Below, piece by piece: positions 1 through 8,878 of a DNA stretch of 64,000 bases. This DNA comes from Pseudomonas rhizosphaerae. Lineage in GTDB: Bacteria; Pseudomonadota; Gammaproteobacteria; Pseudomonadales; Pseudomonadaceae. A program made the translations under genes and the position numbers. The stretch spans positions 4,395,501-4,459,500 of the forward strand of contig NZ_CP009533.1 in NCBI RefSeq assembly GCF_000761155.1, written 5' to 3'. Numbering within the stretch: position 1 is the stretch's first letter; every line of letters begins with the position of its first letter. The notes beneath the pieces were generated by a model. The model did no database searches. It was not told the DNA's origin and worked only from the letters and a program-made list of their open reading frames with translations.

Positions 1-165
1 CTGTCCGAAGGCTTGCTGGTGATTTTCAACGACGCCGCCAATACCGAACTGCCGGGCGTGGTAAAGGCATTCGACGACCGTGAAGTGACGGTAGACTTCA
101 ACCACCCCCTGGCAGGCAAGACCCTGACCTTCGAGGTGGAAATTCTTTCGGTCACGGCCCTTTAA
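1..165 (+). CDS. fkpB: FKBP-type peptidyl-prolyl isomerase, C-terminal part
   Basis: This is the last 54 codons of a gene that begins before the window, ending at TAA 163-165. The readable part ([15 protein letters not shown], then [20 protein letters not shown]) matches the C-terminal half of the small SlyD/SlpA-type FKBP isomerases, which speed proline cis-trans isomerisation and assist folding in the cytoplasm. In pseudomonads such a gene normally sits directly before ispH, as here, with a 16-nt gap, so the two are probably one operon. Only the tail is visible, so the choice of symbol rests partly on context. Confidence 0.85.
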   Translation: MSEGLLVIFNDAANTELPGVVKAFDDREVTVDFNHPLAGKTLTFEVEILSVTAL

Positions 166-181
166 GGGCACCGAGGCAAGC

Positions 182-1129
182 ATGCAAATCAAACTCGCCA
201 ATCCCCGCGGCTTCTGCGCGGGTGTGGACCGAGCGATCGAGATCGTCAACCGCGCGCTGGAAGTTTTCGGCGCGCCGATCTACGTCCGCCACGAAGTGGT
301 ACACAACAAATTCGTGGTCGAAGACCTGCGCAACCGCGGCGCCATCTTCGTCGACGAGCTCGACCAGGTGCCCGACGACGTCATCGTCATCTTCAGTGCC
401 CATGGCGTTTCCCAGGCCGTGCGCCAGGAAGCCGCCGGGCGTGGCTTGAAGGTGTTCGACGCGACCTGCCCGTTGGTCACCAAGGTGCACATCGAAGTGG
501 CCCGCTACAGCCGCGACGGCCGTGAGTGCATTCTCATCGGTCACGCCGGGCACCCGGAAGTGGAAGGCACCATGGGGCAATACGACGCGAGCAACGGCGG
601 CGCCATCTACCTGGTCGAAGACGAGGAAGACGTGGCCAAGCTGAACGTGGTCAACCCTGAAAACCTCGCCTTCGTAACCCAGACGACGCTGTCGATGGAC
701 GACACCAGTCGGGTCATCGACGCATTGCGCGCGCGCTTCCCCGCCATCGGTGGGCCGCGCAAGGACGACATCTGTTACGCCACGCAAAACCGTCAGGACG
801 CGGTCAAGATACTGGCCGACGAGTGCGACGTGGTGCTGGTGGTGGGCAGCCCGAACAGCTCCAACTCCAACCGCCTGCGCGAGCTGGCCGAACGGATGAG
901 CACGCCGGCCTACCTGATCGACGGTGCCGAAGACCTGCAGCAAAGCTGGTTCGACGGCGTACAGCGCATCGGCATCACCGCCGGCGCCTCGGCACCCGAA
1001 GTGCTGGTGCGCGGCGTCATCGAGCAACTGCATGCCTGGGGCGCGACCGGCGCCGACGAGCTGATTGGCCGGCCGGAGAACATCACGTTCTCGATGCCCA
1101 AGGAGTTGCGGGTGAAGGCGATCAGCTAG
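182..1129 (+). CDS. ispH: 4-hydroxy-3-methylbut-2-enyl diphosphate reductase
   Basis: Last enzyme of the MEP isoprenoid pathway. It reduces HMBPP to IPP and DMAPP with a [4Fe-4S] cluster in the cytoplasm. The 315-residue length is normal. The three cluster cysteines are visible: C12 in RGFCAGV, C96 in FDATCPLV and C198 in DICYATQ. The [10 protein letters not shown] and [11 protein letters not shown] substrate motifs are intact. It follows the FKBP gene closely and converges on the fimT-like gene, with one base between the two stop codons. Confidence 0.98.
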   Translation: MQIKLANPRGFCAGVDRAIEIVNRALEVFGAPIYVRHEVVHNKFVVEDLRNRGAIFVDELDQVPDDVIVIFSAHGVSQAVRQEAAGRGLKVFDATCPLVTKVHIEVARYSRDGRECILIGHAGHPEVEGTMGQYDASNGGAIYLVEDEEDVAKLNVVNPENLAFVTQTTLSMDDTSRVIDALRARFPAIGGPRKDDICYATQNRQDAVKILADECDVVLVVGSPNSSNSNRLRELAERMSTPAYLIDGAEDLQQSWFDGVQRIGITAGASAPEVLVRGVIEQLHAWGATGADELIGRPENITFSMPKELRVKAIS

Positions 1130-1130
1130 C

Positions 1131-1649
1131 TTATCGGGTGCACAGGTTGGCACTGTCGGGATCGGGTTTGTCCGTGATTCTGACTCTGCCGGCCCAACTG
1201 ATCACCACCCGCCAGCGTAGCTTGGCCCGCTTCGGGTCGCATACAAACCATGATCCGATATTCGATTGGCGTCCCACCCCGACAGGTGCACCGAAGCTGT
1301 CGAAGCGCACCTCTTTGCGCACCCATCGGTTGCCAATGATAGGCGTCTTGCCATCTAGCCCATGGCTATGCAGGACATCCCCCCTGGCTGTGCGCAGTCC
1401 GCGGATGTCCAGCATGGTAAACCAACCCCATCCCCAGCCTTGATAGGATGCGCGCACAACGACCGGTGTGTGCCTGAGGATGGCCTCTGCCCTGGCTTGG
1501 CGCAATGTGGAGGCCAACTCCTGAGCCACCACTTTACGCCGTTGTTCCTGCAGCATCCCATGCAAAGCGGGCGTGGCGATCGCCGCCAGTACCCCAACCA
1601 CTGCAAGCACCGCCACCAGCTCCACCAATGTCACTCCTTTGCTGTTCAT
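1131..1649 (-). CDS. fimT: Type IV minor pilin, FimT/GspH family
   Basis: A 172-residue prepilin with a short leader MNSKG followed by VTLVELVAVLAVVGVLAAIATPAL. This is a class III signal cut by PilD after glycine, with Glu5 retained and an N-terminal hydrophobic helix. The C-terminal part has the GspH/FimT beta-rich character. A GGGAGGG Shine-Dalgarno lies upstream of the ATG. In P. aeruginosa fimT lies beside fimU in the same direction; here it is divergent from the fimU-like gene at 1773. FimT proteins are linked to DNA uptake in some bacteria; that role is inferred, not visible here. Confidence 0.85.
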   Translation of the reverse strand: MNSKGVTLVELVAVLAVVGVLAAIATPALHGMLQEQRRKVVAQELASTLRQARAEAILRHTPVVVRASYQGWGWGWFTMLDIRGLRTARGDVLHSHGLDGKTPIIGNRWVRKEVRFDSFGAPVGVGRQSNIGSWFVCDPKRAKLRWRVVISWAGRVRITDKPDPDSANLCTR

Positions 1650-1772
1650 GCCGACCCTCCCTGGGTTTGCCTGCGATAGGCGCTGATCCCTCTAGAACAA
1701 CCGTATATCCTGTGCCCGCACTGAACCGCGCGAGCGCTGGTTTATAGTCAGTGCTCTTGGGGGAGGCGTCCA
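1650..1772. promoter_or_regulatory. Divergent promoter region between fimT and the minor-pilin operon
   Basis: This 123-bp gap separates the divergent fimT-like and fimU-like genes and must hold both start regions. GGGGGAGG at about 1758-1765 is a strong ribosome binding site for the fimU-like gene. I could not single out convincing -35/-10 or -24/-12 boxes. Confidence 0.5.
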
Positions 1773-2246
1773 ATGCGGCATGGTTACAAGGGGTTTACGC
1801 TGGTCGAGCTGATGGTCACCATTGCGGTGCTGGCCATACTGGTGACCGTGGGCATCCCTTCATTCATCAGCTTGATGAACAACACCAAGGCCGACACCGA
1901 ATCGACGGATTTGTATCGTGCGTTGAACTATGCGCGCCTCGAAGCGATAAACCGGGGCGCGAGCATACGTGTCACGCCGTCCATCGCGAACGACTGGACC
2001 AGCCGTCTCGATATTCAGGTGGTCAATGCAGGTGCGGTAACCAACCCGGTATTGCGGGTAATCGCACCCATGGCGACAGCAGCTGCAGTACTACCCAAGA
2101 ACATTGCCAACATCGAGTACAACAATTTGGGCGCGTTGGCCAATCCAGTCACGGCAGTGGCGTTTTCCTACACCCGAGGCACCTACACCAAGGCGATAGG
2201 CGTTTGCGCCAACGGGCGAGTGATACTGGGGGGCACCTGTCCATGA
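1773..2246 (+). CDS. fimU: Type IV minor pilin, FimU position (GspH/FimT family)
   Basis: A 157-residue prepilin. Leader MRHGYKG precedes FTLVELMVTIAVLAILVTVGIPSF with Glu5, the PilD recognition pattern. Two late cysteines (VCANGRV and GGTCP) could form a C-terminal disulfide. It is first in a run fimU-pilV-pilW-pilX-pilY1-pilE, the order known from P. aeruginosa, and its stop overlaps the pilV start in ATGA. Minor pilins of this set form the priming complex at the pilus tip. The symbol is assigned from gene order; sequence alone says FimT/FimU family. Confidence 0.85.
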   Translation: MRHGYKGFTLVELMVTIAVLAILVTVGIPSFISLMNNTKADTESTDLYRALNYARLEAINRGASIRVTPSIANDWTSRLDIQVVNAGAVTNPVLRVIAPMATAAAVLPKNIANIEYNNLGALANPVTAVAFSYTRGTYTKAIGVCANGRVILGGTCP

Positions 2247-2719
2247 GCATGCGCACCGGGCAAACCGGGGTCAGCCTGATCGAAGTCCTGGTGTCGTTGC
2301 TGATCATGGGGATCGGTCTGCTGGGGGCCGCAGCCTTGCAGCTCAATGCCCTCAAGTTCACCGACAGCTCGGCCCTCACCAGCCAGGCCAGCTTCATTGC
2401 CTACGACATGATGGACCGTATCCGAGCCAACCCCGACGGCAACTACGTGCTAGCCAACCTCGATGCTGCGCCAACGGGCAACATGAGCGATACACGCGCA
2501 CAGGACCTCGCCGACTTCGCCGCCAATGCCAAGGCCATCGGCGGTGTCAGCGCCGGCAGCAGCATCGCTGTGAACAACCGTGTGGTCACCATCACCGTGC
2601 AATGGAGCGACGCGCGCGCGACCAACACAGCGAACGTTTCCAATGTGCAGAGCAGCGGCGATGGCCTGCAGACGTTCACGCTGACCAGCCGTGTGGCCAT
2701 CGACAAGGGGATCAAATGA
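2243..2719 (+). CDS. pilV: Type IV pilus minor pilin PilV
   Basis: 158 residues from the ATG that overlaps the upstream stop. The leader ends in glycine (RTGQTG) and is followed by VSLIEVLVSLLIMGIGLLGAAALQ, matching the PilV signature with Glu5, then the FTDSSALTSQASFIAYDMMDRIRANP segment (in two parts, FTDSSALTSQ and AYDMMDRIRANP) typical of this family. The same frame stays open further upstream, but the pilin leader fixes the start. It overlaps pilW by four bases. It acts in the pilus tip initiation complex. Confidence 0.92.
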   Translation: MSMRTGQTGVSLIEVLVSLLIMGIGLLGAAALQLNALKFTDSSALTSQASFIAYDMMDRIRANPDGNYVLANLDAAPTGNMSDTRAQDLADFAANAKAIGGVSAGSSIAVNNRVVTITVQWSDARATNTANVSNVQSSGDGLQTFTLTSRVAIDKGIK

Positions 2720-3450
2720 GACGCTCATCCCGAGGCATCGGCCTCATAGAGCTGATGGTCGCCATGACGTTGGGGCTGGTGATCGTGTTGGGTGTCACCC
2801 AGATTTTTCTTGCGGCGAAGAACACCTACCAAAGCCAGAATGCCGCAGCGGGCATTCAGGAGGATGGACGCTTTCTGATGAGCAAGATGGCCCAGGAAAT
2901 CCGCATGACAGGGTTCTTTGGATGCCAGGCGAATCCGCTCGACAGCACACCTACCAAAAACTTCACTGTTGCCTACGCTGCACCGATCACCATCACCCGT
3001 GGCACCAACAACAGCGTGATCCTCACGCTGATCACTGCCGACGTGGGCAACAACGGCGCTAATCCCGACTGGAACATTCTTACCGATTGCCGCAGTTTTT
3101 CGACGGCCTACGTACCGGCAGGCCTGCCTACTGTAGTTGCTGGCCAGCAAGTTATCCCGATACGTCGGATTGTCTATACCTTTGCCAACAATCAGGTGCT
3201 GGCGGGTAATTCGGCCACCAACCAAAGCCCGTTGATCAGCAACGTGCTGGCGTTCGACGTGACTTTCGGCATGGCCTCATCGGTAGCCAATCTCAATGCC
3301 AGCACCTATGTGGCGACCCCGACCAACTTCGACCTCATTCGCAGCGTGCGCATCAGTTTGCAGGTGGCGGATCAAGCGGCTGCGCCAAACTCGCGCGCCC
3401 AGACCCGAACGTTCAATACAGTAATTGCGCTGAGGAATCGGCTGCTGTGA
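2716..3450 (+). CDS. pilW: Type IV pilus minor pilin PilW
   Basis: 244 residues from ATG 2716, overlapping the pilV stop (ATGA). Leader MRRSSRG, then IGLIELMVAMTLGLVIVLGV with Glu5. The ILAAKNTYQSQ-like region after the helix and the RFLMSKMAQEIRMTGFFGC block are characteristic of PilW. It is a large minor pilin that, with PilV, PilX, FimU and PilE, helps start pilus assembly and presents PilY1. Confidence 0.92.
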   Translation: MRRSSRGIGLIELMVAMTLGLVIVLGVTQIFLAAKNTYQSQNAAAGIQEDGRFLMSKMAQEIRMTGFFGCQANPLDSTPTKNFTVAYAAPITITRGTNNSVILTLITADVGNNGANPDWNILTDCRSFSTAYVPAGLPTVVAGQQVIPIRRIVYTFANNQVLAGNSATNQSPLISNVLAFDVTFGMASSVANLNASTYVATPTNFDLIRSVRISLQVADQAAAPNSRAQTRTFNTVIALRNRLL

Positions 3451-3460
3451 CGAGGCGCCC

Positions 3461-3970
3461 ATGATGTTTCGACCCACTGATCCTCACCCAGGCAGGCAAC
3501 GTGGCATGACGCTGGTGGTCTGCCTGATCTTTTTGCTGTTGCTGACCTTGATAGGCGTCTCGTCTATGCAGAATGCCACCTTGCAGGAAAAGATGGCGGG
3601 CAGTGTGGTCCTGCGCAATGGTTCGTTCCAGATAGCCGAGGCGATGCTGCGACTTGGCGAAAACACCGTGAAGCCTGCCGCGTATACGCTGGCCTTCTGT
3701 CAAGATGCTGCCACCTGTGCGCCACCTACTACGGCCGGTACTATTGGTACAGGCAGTTACAATGCGGCCAATGGCGTGGTATGGATTCAGTCCGGGCAAG
3801 GCTATTACGCGATTCAAAAAGTGGGCGCTAGCAATAATCCGGCGATCATCGCCAGTGGCCTGCCGATCAATACCCAGAAAACATACTACGAGCTGTATCG
3901 CATTACCGGGGTGGGCATCCAGGGTACTTCGCGAACCGTGTTGGAGAGTATTTATGCCAAGCAGAAGTAG
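3461..3970 (+). CDS. pilX: Type IV pilus minor pilin PilX
   Basis: 169 residues. After a 15-residue leader ending RQRG comes MTLVVCLIFLLLLTLIGVSSM and the QNATLQEKMAGS block that marks the PilX N-terminal domain. Position 5 of the mature helix is Val, not Glu; a missing Glu5 is also known for the GspK-like tip pilins, so this fits a tip position. It lies 10 nt after pilW and its last 17 nt overlap the pilY1 start. Confidence 0.9.
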   Translation: MMFRPTDPHPGRQRGMTLVVCLIFLLLLTLIGVSSMQNATLQEKMAGSVVLRNGSFQIAEAMLRLGENTVKPAAYTLAFCQDAATCAPPTTAGTIGTGSYNAANGVVWIQSGQGYYAIQKVGASNNPAIIASGLPINTQKTYYELYRITGVGIQGTSRTVLESIYAKQK

Positions 3971-6900
3971 TAGGCACGGCGTGTTCAAGCTCGTGCTGGG
4001 CCTGCTGGCTGGTCTGTATGTTAGCGCGCCGTTATATGCATTCACGCCCTCGGACTCGCCTCTGCTGAGCTCAGGGTCAGTTGCGCCCAACGTCATGTTG
4101 ATGGTGGACGATTCCGGCAGTATGGATAACCTCATTCGTGCCACCGGGTTCGACCAGTCTGTCACCCGTACCCAGATCTACATCTGCGGTGCGAGCAACT
4201 CATGCAACCAGTACTTTAACGTCGACATGGATAACGAGAACCTGTTCTACAGCTCGTTTCGCCAAGGGGCCTGTGCCTTCAACTATTCCGGTTTTCTGCG
4301 CCCCAACGGCGTCAAGTACTGTCTTCGCCTACCTGACCCGGTCGGCAACGGCAATACTCGCTATTCAGCCCGGTACATTTCGTATTTGATCGACCAGTTG
4401 CCCAGCGGTACAACAACCAGAAACTATACGGATAACTCCATTCCCCAGGACTACCGCATCAACGTAGCGCGCGCAGCCGCTACAGCGATCGTCGATGCTA
4501 ACCGCTCATTGCGCATTGGCCTGGCTACCTTCAATCCGCCGCGCACGGGTGATTCCGGCCCCGGCGGTTTTATTTCGCGCAACGTTGCCGATATCAGCGC
4601 CAGCACGTCGGCAGGCCCTGCCAACTATCGGGCGCTGCAAAGTGCGATCGACGATCTGGGTGCCATTGCCAACACTCCACTGGCAGAGACCTATTACGAG
4701 ATCACGCGCTACTTCAGGGGCATGTCGCCTTATTACAACAGTACGCCCAGTACCTACACGAGCCCCATCCAGTACCGTTGCCAGAAGAACTATGGCGTGG
4801 TCATTACCGACGGTCTGCCTACCTACGATCGCACCTTTCCCACCAATGACCCTTTAGGTGGCGCGCGCCTCCCGAACTGGGACGGCAACAGTGCCAATGA
4901 CGGGGACAATCTCAACGGTGACGGCGAGGGCGATACCCTGTATCTGGATGACATCGCCAAATTTGCCTATGACATCGACATGCGCTCGAGCGGTACGGAT
5001 GCTGCTGGGAAAAGTTGGGATGCGGCAGATTTTCCCAAGCAGAACATGTCTACCTATACGGTAGGTTTTGCGGCCAATAACCAGATGCTAAGAGATGCCG
5101 CCGAGCTTTATGGCCAAGGCAAGTATTACCAGGCGACCGATGCTGCAGGGCTTAGTGCCGCGCTGACCGCTGCGCTCAATGACATTGCTTCCAAGGCAGG
5201 TTCTGGCGGCGGTGCTACCGTCAATTCGGTCAATCTCACGGCGTCTTCGCAGTACTACCAGACCTTCTACGATCCTACCGACTGGCGGGGCACGGTACGT
5301 GCGTATAGCTTAGATAGCGCAGGTTCGCCAACGTCTACCTTGCTGTGGTCAACCGATACAAAGGTTACATCTGCAGGCAGTACCGTTTTCCAATCCTTCA
5401 ATACCGCTACGGCGCAGCCCGTAGCGTTGTCACTTGGCAATTTCTCCTTGGGGCAGCAGCTTACGCTCGCCACAGGGTTGCCTAGCGGAGTATCCAACAA
5501 TGATCTGGTGGAGTGGACTAAAGGGACCAACAAGACAGGCTTGAAGGTTCGCTCGGTGTTGCTGGGCGATATCATCAATTCACCTTTGGTATACGCTTCG
5601 CCCACGGCCATTTCTGCCACGGACACCACGGGTGATTTCAGCTACACCCAATACCTGAACACCAAGGCGTCCACCATGACGGCGAGCCTCGTGGTCGGCA
5701 GCAACGATGGTATGACGAGCGTGCTCAACACCGATGGGAGTCGCCGATACGCCTATTTGCCCTCAAGCACGCTGTCCAATCTGCGTTACGTGGCCGACCC
5801 GGCTTACATCAACGGTACAGGCCACAAGTTTCTCAACGATGGCCAGTTGACGGTTGCCGACGCGCAGATCGGCACTTCATGGCGGACGCTTGCCTTGGGA
5901 GGGGTCGGCGCCGGTGGGCGGACTTACTACGCGCTGCAGTTGTTTCAAGCTGGCAGCAATACGGTTCGAGCGCTTTGGGAAATTTCGAATACTACGGCAG
6001 GCTATGGCAACATCGGCTATGCCTACGGCAAGCCCGAAGTTGCCCGTTTGAGTAATGGCAAATGGGCTGCCTTCATCTCCAATGGTTATGGCAGTACTTC
6101 TGGGCGGGCTTCGTTGTTTGTCGTTGATGTGTCCAATGGTCAGCTGATCAGTGAGATCCAAACGCCTGTGGTCGTTTCAGGCGAAACCGATAACGGTTTG
6201 TCCTCTGTGGCGCTGGAGGTCAATAGCCAAGGAGTCGTGCAGTATGCGTATGGTGGCGACCTCAAGGGCCGCATGTGGAAGTTCGACTTCACCAACACCA
6301 CAAACGGTACCGTCGGCTTTTCCGGCTCGCCATTGTTCACGGCTTCCGGCGGGGCAAGTCAGCCGATCACCGCGCAACCTACCATCGGTAGTTACACTCA
6401 GGGCCGCCAGATCATTTTCTTCGGTACCGGAAAGCTAAACGAAGTAGCCGACAAGACCACGACGACTACTCAGGCCTTCTATGCAATCGTCGACGCCAAT
6501 GGTTCGACCGCCAACTACACCGAGTCTTCATTGCAACGCCAGACCATCACCAATATTACTGGCAACAAAGTCTATACCAGCCAGAACACGGTGGATTACA
6601 ACACGCGCAAAGGGTGGTACATGCCGCTGACTTATGGCACCACGGCCACCGGCGAGCGGGTGCTGTATCCCGCGTTGCTGTTCGATGGGCGCGTGTACTT
6701 CACCACGGCGATTCTCGACACGACAGATCCTTGCTCCAGCGCGGGCTCCAGCAAGCTGATGGAAGTGGATGCCGAGTCTGGTCAGCGGATCACCAATTTC
6801 AATATCTTCGGAGGGCTTGAGTCCACTTCCGGCTTGGTGATCGGCGGTGGTCTGGTCAACGTAGCGTCTTTTGTGAGCTATCAGGATGCTGCCGGCAACG

Positions 6901-7037
6901 ATATGGTTGCGTTCCAGCTACCGAACACAGGGGACGCTGGAGCGCCAAGTGGAGGTGGAAGTGGCGACGGGAAAAACGCAGTCACCGATCCCGGCAGCAA
7001 CATCAACCGCCGTATCATGTGGCAACAACGACAATGA
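3954..7037 (+). CDS. pilY1: Type IV pilus tip adhesin/assembly protein PilY1
   Basis: 1027 residues from ATG 3954, chosen because MPSRSSRH plus a hydrophobic stretch ([20 protein letters not shown]) forms a signal peptide. A von Willebrand A domain follows, with the MIDAS motif D52-x-S54-x-S56 (VDDSGSMDN). An Asp/Asn-rich loop at about residues 309-327 ([19 protein letters not shown]) looks like an EF-hand-type calcium site within this domain. The C-terminal half resembles the PilC/PilY1 beta-propeller ([21 protein letters not shown]). The protein is exported and promotes pilus extension and adhesion. It overlaps pilX and, by ATGA, pilE; no pilY2 lies between. Confidence 0.92.
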   Translation: MPSRSSRHGVFKLVLGLLAGLYVSAPLYAFTPSDSPLLSSGSVAPNVMLMVDDSGSMDNLIRATGFDQSVTRTQIYICGASNSCNQYFNVDMDNENLFYSSFRQGACAFNYSGFLRPNGVKYCLRLPDPVGNGNTRYSARYISYLIDQLPSGTTTRNYTDNSIPQDYRINVARAAATAIVDANRSLRIGLATFNPPRTGDSGPGGFISRNVADISASTSAGPANYRALQSAIDDLGAIANTPLAETYYEITRYFRGMSPYYNSTPSTYTSPIQYRCQKNYGVVITDGLPTYDRTFPTNDPLGGARLPNWDGNSANDGDNLNGDGEGDTLYLDDIAKFAYDIDMRSSGTDAAGKSWDAADFPKQNMSTYTVGFAANNQMLRDAAELYGQGKYYQATDAAGLSAALTAALNDIASKAGSGGGATVNSVNLTASSQYYQTFYDPTDWRGTVRAYSLDSAGSPTSTLLWSTDTKVTSAGSTVFQSFNTATAQPVALSLGNFSLGQQLTLATGLPSGVSNNDLVEWTKGTNKTGLKVRSVLLGDIINSPLVYASPTAISATDTTGDFSYTQYLNTKASTMTASLVVGSNDGMTSVLNTDGSRRYAYLPSSTLSNLRYVADPAYINGTGHKFLNDGQLTVADAQIGTSWRTLALGGVGAGGRTYYALQLFQAGSNTVRALWEISNTTAGYGNIGYAYGKPEVARLSNGKWAAFISNGYGSTSGRASLFVVDVSNGQLISEIQTPVVVSGETDNGLSSVALEVNSQGVVQYAYGGDLKGRMWKFDFTNTTNGTVGFSGSPLFTASGGASQPITAQPTIGSYTQGRQIIFFGTGKLNEVADKTTTTTQAFYAIVDANGSTANYTESSLQRQTITNITGNKVYTSQNTVDYNTRKGWYMPLTYGTTATGERVLYPALLFDGRVYFTTAILDTTDPCSSAGSSKLMEVDAESGQRITNFNIFGGLESTSGLVIGGGLVNVASFVSYQDAAGNDMVAFQLPNTGDAGAPSGGGSGDGKNAVTDPGSNINRRIMWQQRQ

Positions 7038-7441
7038 GTGTTCCTATGCGCAGGCAACAGGGCTTTACCCTTATCGAGTTGATGATCGTGGTCGCCATCG
7101 TCGGCATCCTCGCCGCCATTGCCTACCCCAGCTACACCGAGTACGTTAAACGCACGCACCGGGTCGAGATTGGCCAGGTGCTGGCCGAAGGTGCGCAGAA
7201 TTTTGAAAGAGGGTTCACCCGAACTGGCAGTTACGCCAACGTCCCGGACGTGGCGGGTAATGCCTGGTACAACATCGTGACGGTAAAAGATGCCACCACG
7301 TTCAGCCTGACGGCGGCGCCGAAGCCCGGCACCATGATGGTCGGTGACAAGTGCGGCAGTTTCGTCATCAATCAAACCGGCACGCGCACCAATACCGGCA
7401 TGGCCGCCGGCAACACTTCCGCCACCTGCTGGGGCCGTTGA
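7034..7441 (+). CDS. pilE: Type IV pilus minor pilin PilE
   Basis: 135 residues from ATG 7034, which overlaps the pilY1 stop in ATGA; ATG 7019 and 7046 are in-frame alternatives. Leader [10 protein letters not shown], then [20 protein letters not shown] with Glu5, the full prepilin consensus. Two C-terminal cysteines (KCGSFV and TCWGR) probably form the pilin disulfide loop. It closes the operon and links the minor pilins to the major pilin in the fibre. Confidence 0.92.
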   Translation: MSVPMRRQQGFTLIELMIVVAIVGILAAIAYPSYTEYVKRTHRVEIGQVLAEGAQNFERGFTRTGSYANVPDVAGNAWYNIVTVKDATTFSLTAAPKPGTMMVGDKCGSFVINQTGTRTNTGMAAGNTSATCWGR

Positions 7442-7461
7442 GCCTTCTTTGGAATCGTTTC

Positions 7462-8562
7462 ATGTCTGACCATGTTCTGGTTGTCGGCGGCGGCGTCATT
7501 GGCCTGCTGACGGCCTACAACCTCGCTGCCCATGTGGATCGCGTCACCTTGATCGATCGCAGTGCGGTGGGGCAGGAGTCGTCCTGGGCGGGCGGTGGCA
7601 TCGTTTCACCGCTGTATCCCTGGCGCTACAGCCCTGCGGTCACTGCCTTGGCGCACTGGTCGCAAGATTTCTATCCGCAGTTGGGGCAGCGTCTGGCTGT
7701 CGAGACGGGCATCGACCCGGAGGTGCACACGACCGGGCTGTACTGGCTGGACCTGGAAGACGAGGCCGAGGCGCTGGCGTGGGCGCGGCGCAATCAGCGG
7801 CCGCTGGCGGCTGTGGATATCTGCGCTACCTATCAAGCCGTGCCACCGCTGGGGCCGGGGTTCGAGCGGGCTATTCACATGGCCGATGTCGCCAACGTGC
7901 GTAACCCGCGGCTGGTCAAGGCGTTGAAAGCGGCGCTGAATGCGCTGCCCAACGTGAGCGTGCGCGAGCACTGTGAGGTGCAGGGTTTTCTGCTCGACGG
8001 CAAGCGCGTGGTGGGTGTGCAAACGCCGCAAGGCGAGCTGCGGGCCGATGAGGTGGTGCTGACCGCAGGGGCATGGAGCGGTGAGTTGTTGCAGACCTTG
8101 GGCATTGGCTTGCCGGTGGAACCGGTGAAGGGCCAGATGATCCTGTACAAATGCGCTGCCGACTTTCTGCCGAGCATGGTGCTGGCCAAGGGGCGCTATG
8201 CGATTCCCCGTCGCGACGGGCACGTATTGATTGGCAGCACCCTGGAGCATGCGGGTTTCGACAAGACTCCAACCCCGGAAGCGCTGGAAAGCCTGATGGC
8301 TTCGGCGGTGGATCTGCTACCGGCCCTGGCCGATACCACGCCGGTGCGGCAATGGGCCGGATTGCGTCCGGGCTCGCCGGACGGGGTGCCGTTCATTGGT
8401 GCGCTGCCGCAGCATCCTGGCCTGTGGCTGAACTGCGGACATTATCGCAACGGGCTGGTGCTGGCGCCGGCTTCTTGTCGTCTGTTGGTGGATCTGATGG
8501 TGGGCCGTGATGCCGTGATCGATCCAGCGCCTTACGCACCCCAGCACCGCCTCGCCCCGTAG
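7462..8562 (+). CDS. thiO: Glycine oxidase ThiO
   Basis: 366-residue FAD-dependent oxidase. The dinucleotide-binding motif VVGGGVIGLLTAYNL is at the N-terminus and the flavin-contacting QESSWAGGGIVSPLYPW segment follows. It oxidises glycine to iminoglycine for the thiazole ring of thiamine. The start ATG 7462 lies 20 nt after pilE. Its final codon pair CCG-TAG is already part of a REP element (8559 onward), so the repeat supplies the stop codon. Confidence 0.93.
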   Translation: MSDHVLVVGGGVIGLLTAYNLAAHVDRVTLIDRSAVGQESSWAGGGIVSPLYPWRYSPAVTALAHWSQDFYPQLGQRLAVETGIDPEVHTTGLYWLDLEDEAEALAWARRNQRPLAAVDICATYQAVPPLGPGFERAIHMADVANVRNPRLVKALKAALNALPNVSVREHCEVQGFLLDGKRVVGVQTPQGELRADEVVLTAGAWSGELLQTLGIGLPVEPVKGQMILYKCAADFLPSMVLAKGRYAIPRRDGHVLIGSTLEHAGFDKTPTPEALESLMASAVDLLPALADTTPVRQWAGLRPGSPDGVPFIGALPQHPGLWLNCGHYRNGLVLAPASCRLLVDLMVGRDAVIDPAPYAPQHRLAP

Positions 8563-8857
8563 CAGCGGCGCGAGCCGCGTCCGGCCCCACCGCGTTCATT
8601 CAGGCACACCGTGCATACCGCAGACGCGGCTCGCGCCGCTGCTACAGGGATTGCGTGCATCGTCGACGTGGTCATCCGGGCATACCGCGTGCATCGTCAA
8701 CGTGGTCATTCGGGCACACCGCGTACACCGCCGACGTGGTCATTCGGGCATACCGCGTGCACCGTTGCCGTGGTTATTCGGGCGCACTCCGTGCGCTATC
8801 GACGCGTTCATTCGTGCGCACCGTAAACCCTGTAGCAGCGGCGCGAGCCGCGTCCGG
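8559..8857. repeat. REP elements with an amplified spacer minisatellite
   Basis: REP copies lie at 8559-8584 (forward, GTAGCAGCGGCGCGAGCC...), 8623-8647 (inverted) and 8832-8857 (forward). Between the last two are five head-to-tail degenerate 34-bp units, starting at 8661, 8695, 8729, 8763 and 8797, each built on CGTCGACGTGGTCATTCGGG-type sequence. The spacer of the first REP pair (about 8590-8622) is a diverged version of the same unit, so the array looks like an expansion of the REPIN spacer. There is no gene here. Confidence 0.85.
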
Positions 8858-8878
8858 TGTCGACGCGGTGGCAGGGAA

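Noticed and set aside
1751..2719. A 322-codon ORF start for pilV at 1751
   Set aside because: The upstream part overlaps the fimU-like gene in another frame; the pilin leader and ATGA overlap fix the start at 2243.
8661..8828. CRISPR-like regular repeats at 8.66, 18.9, 21.9 and 51.3 kb
   Set aside because: The spacers are as conserved as the repeats, the repeats are REP elements, and no cas gene is in the window.
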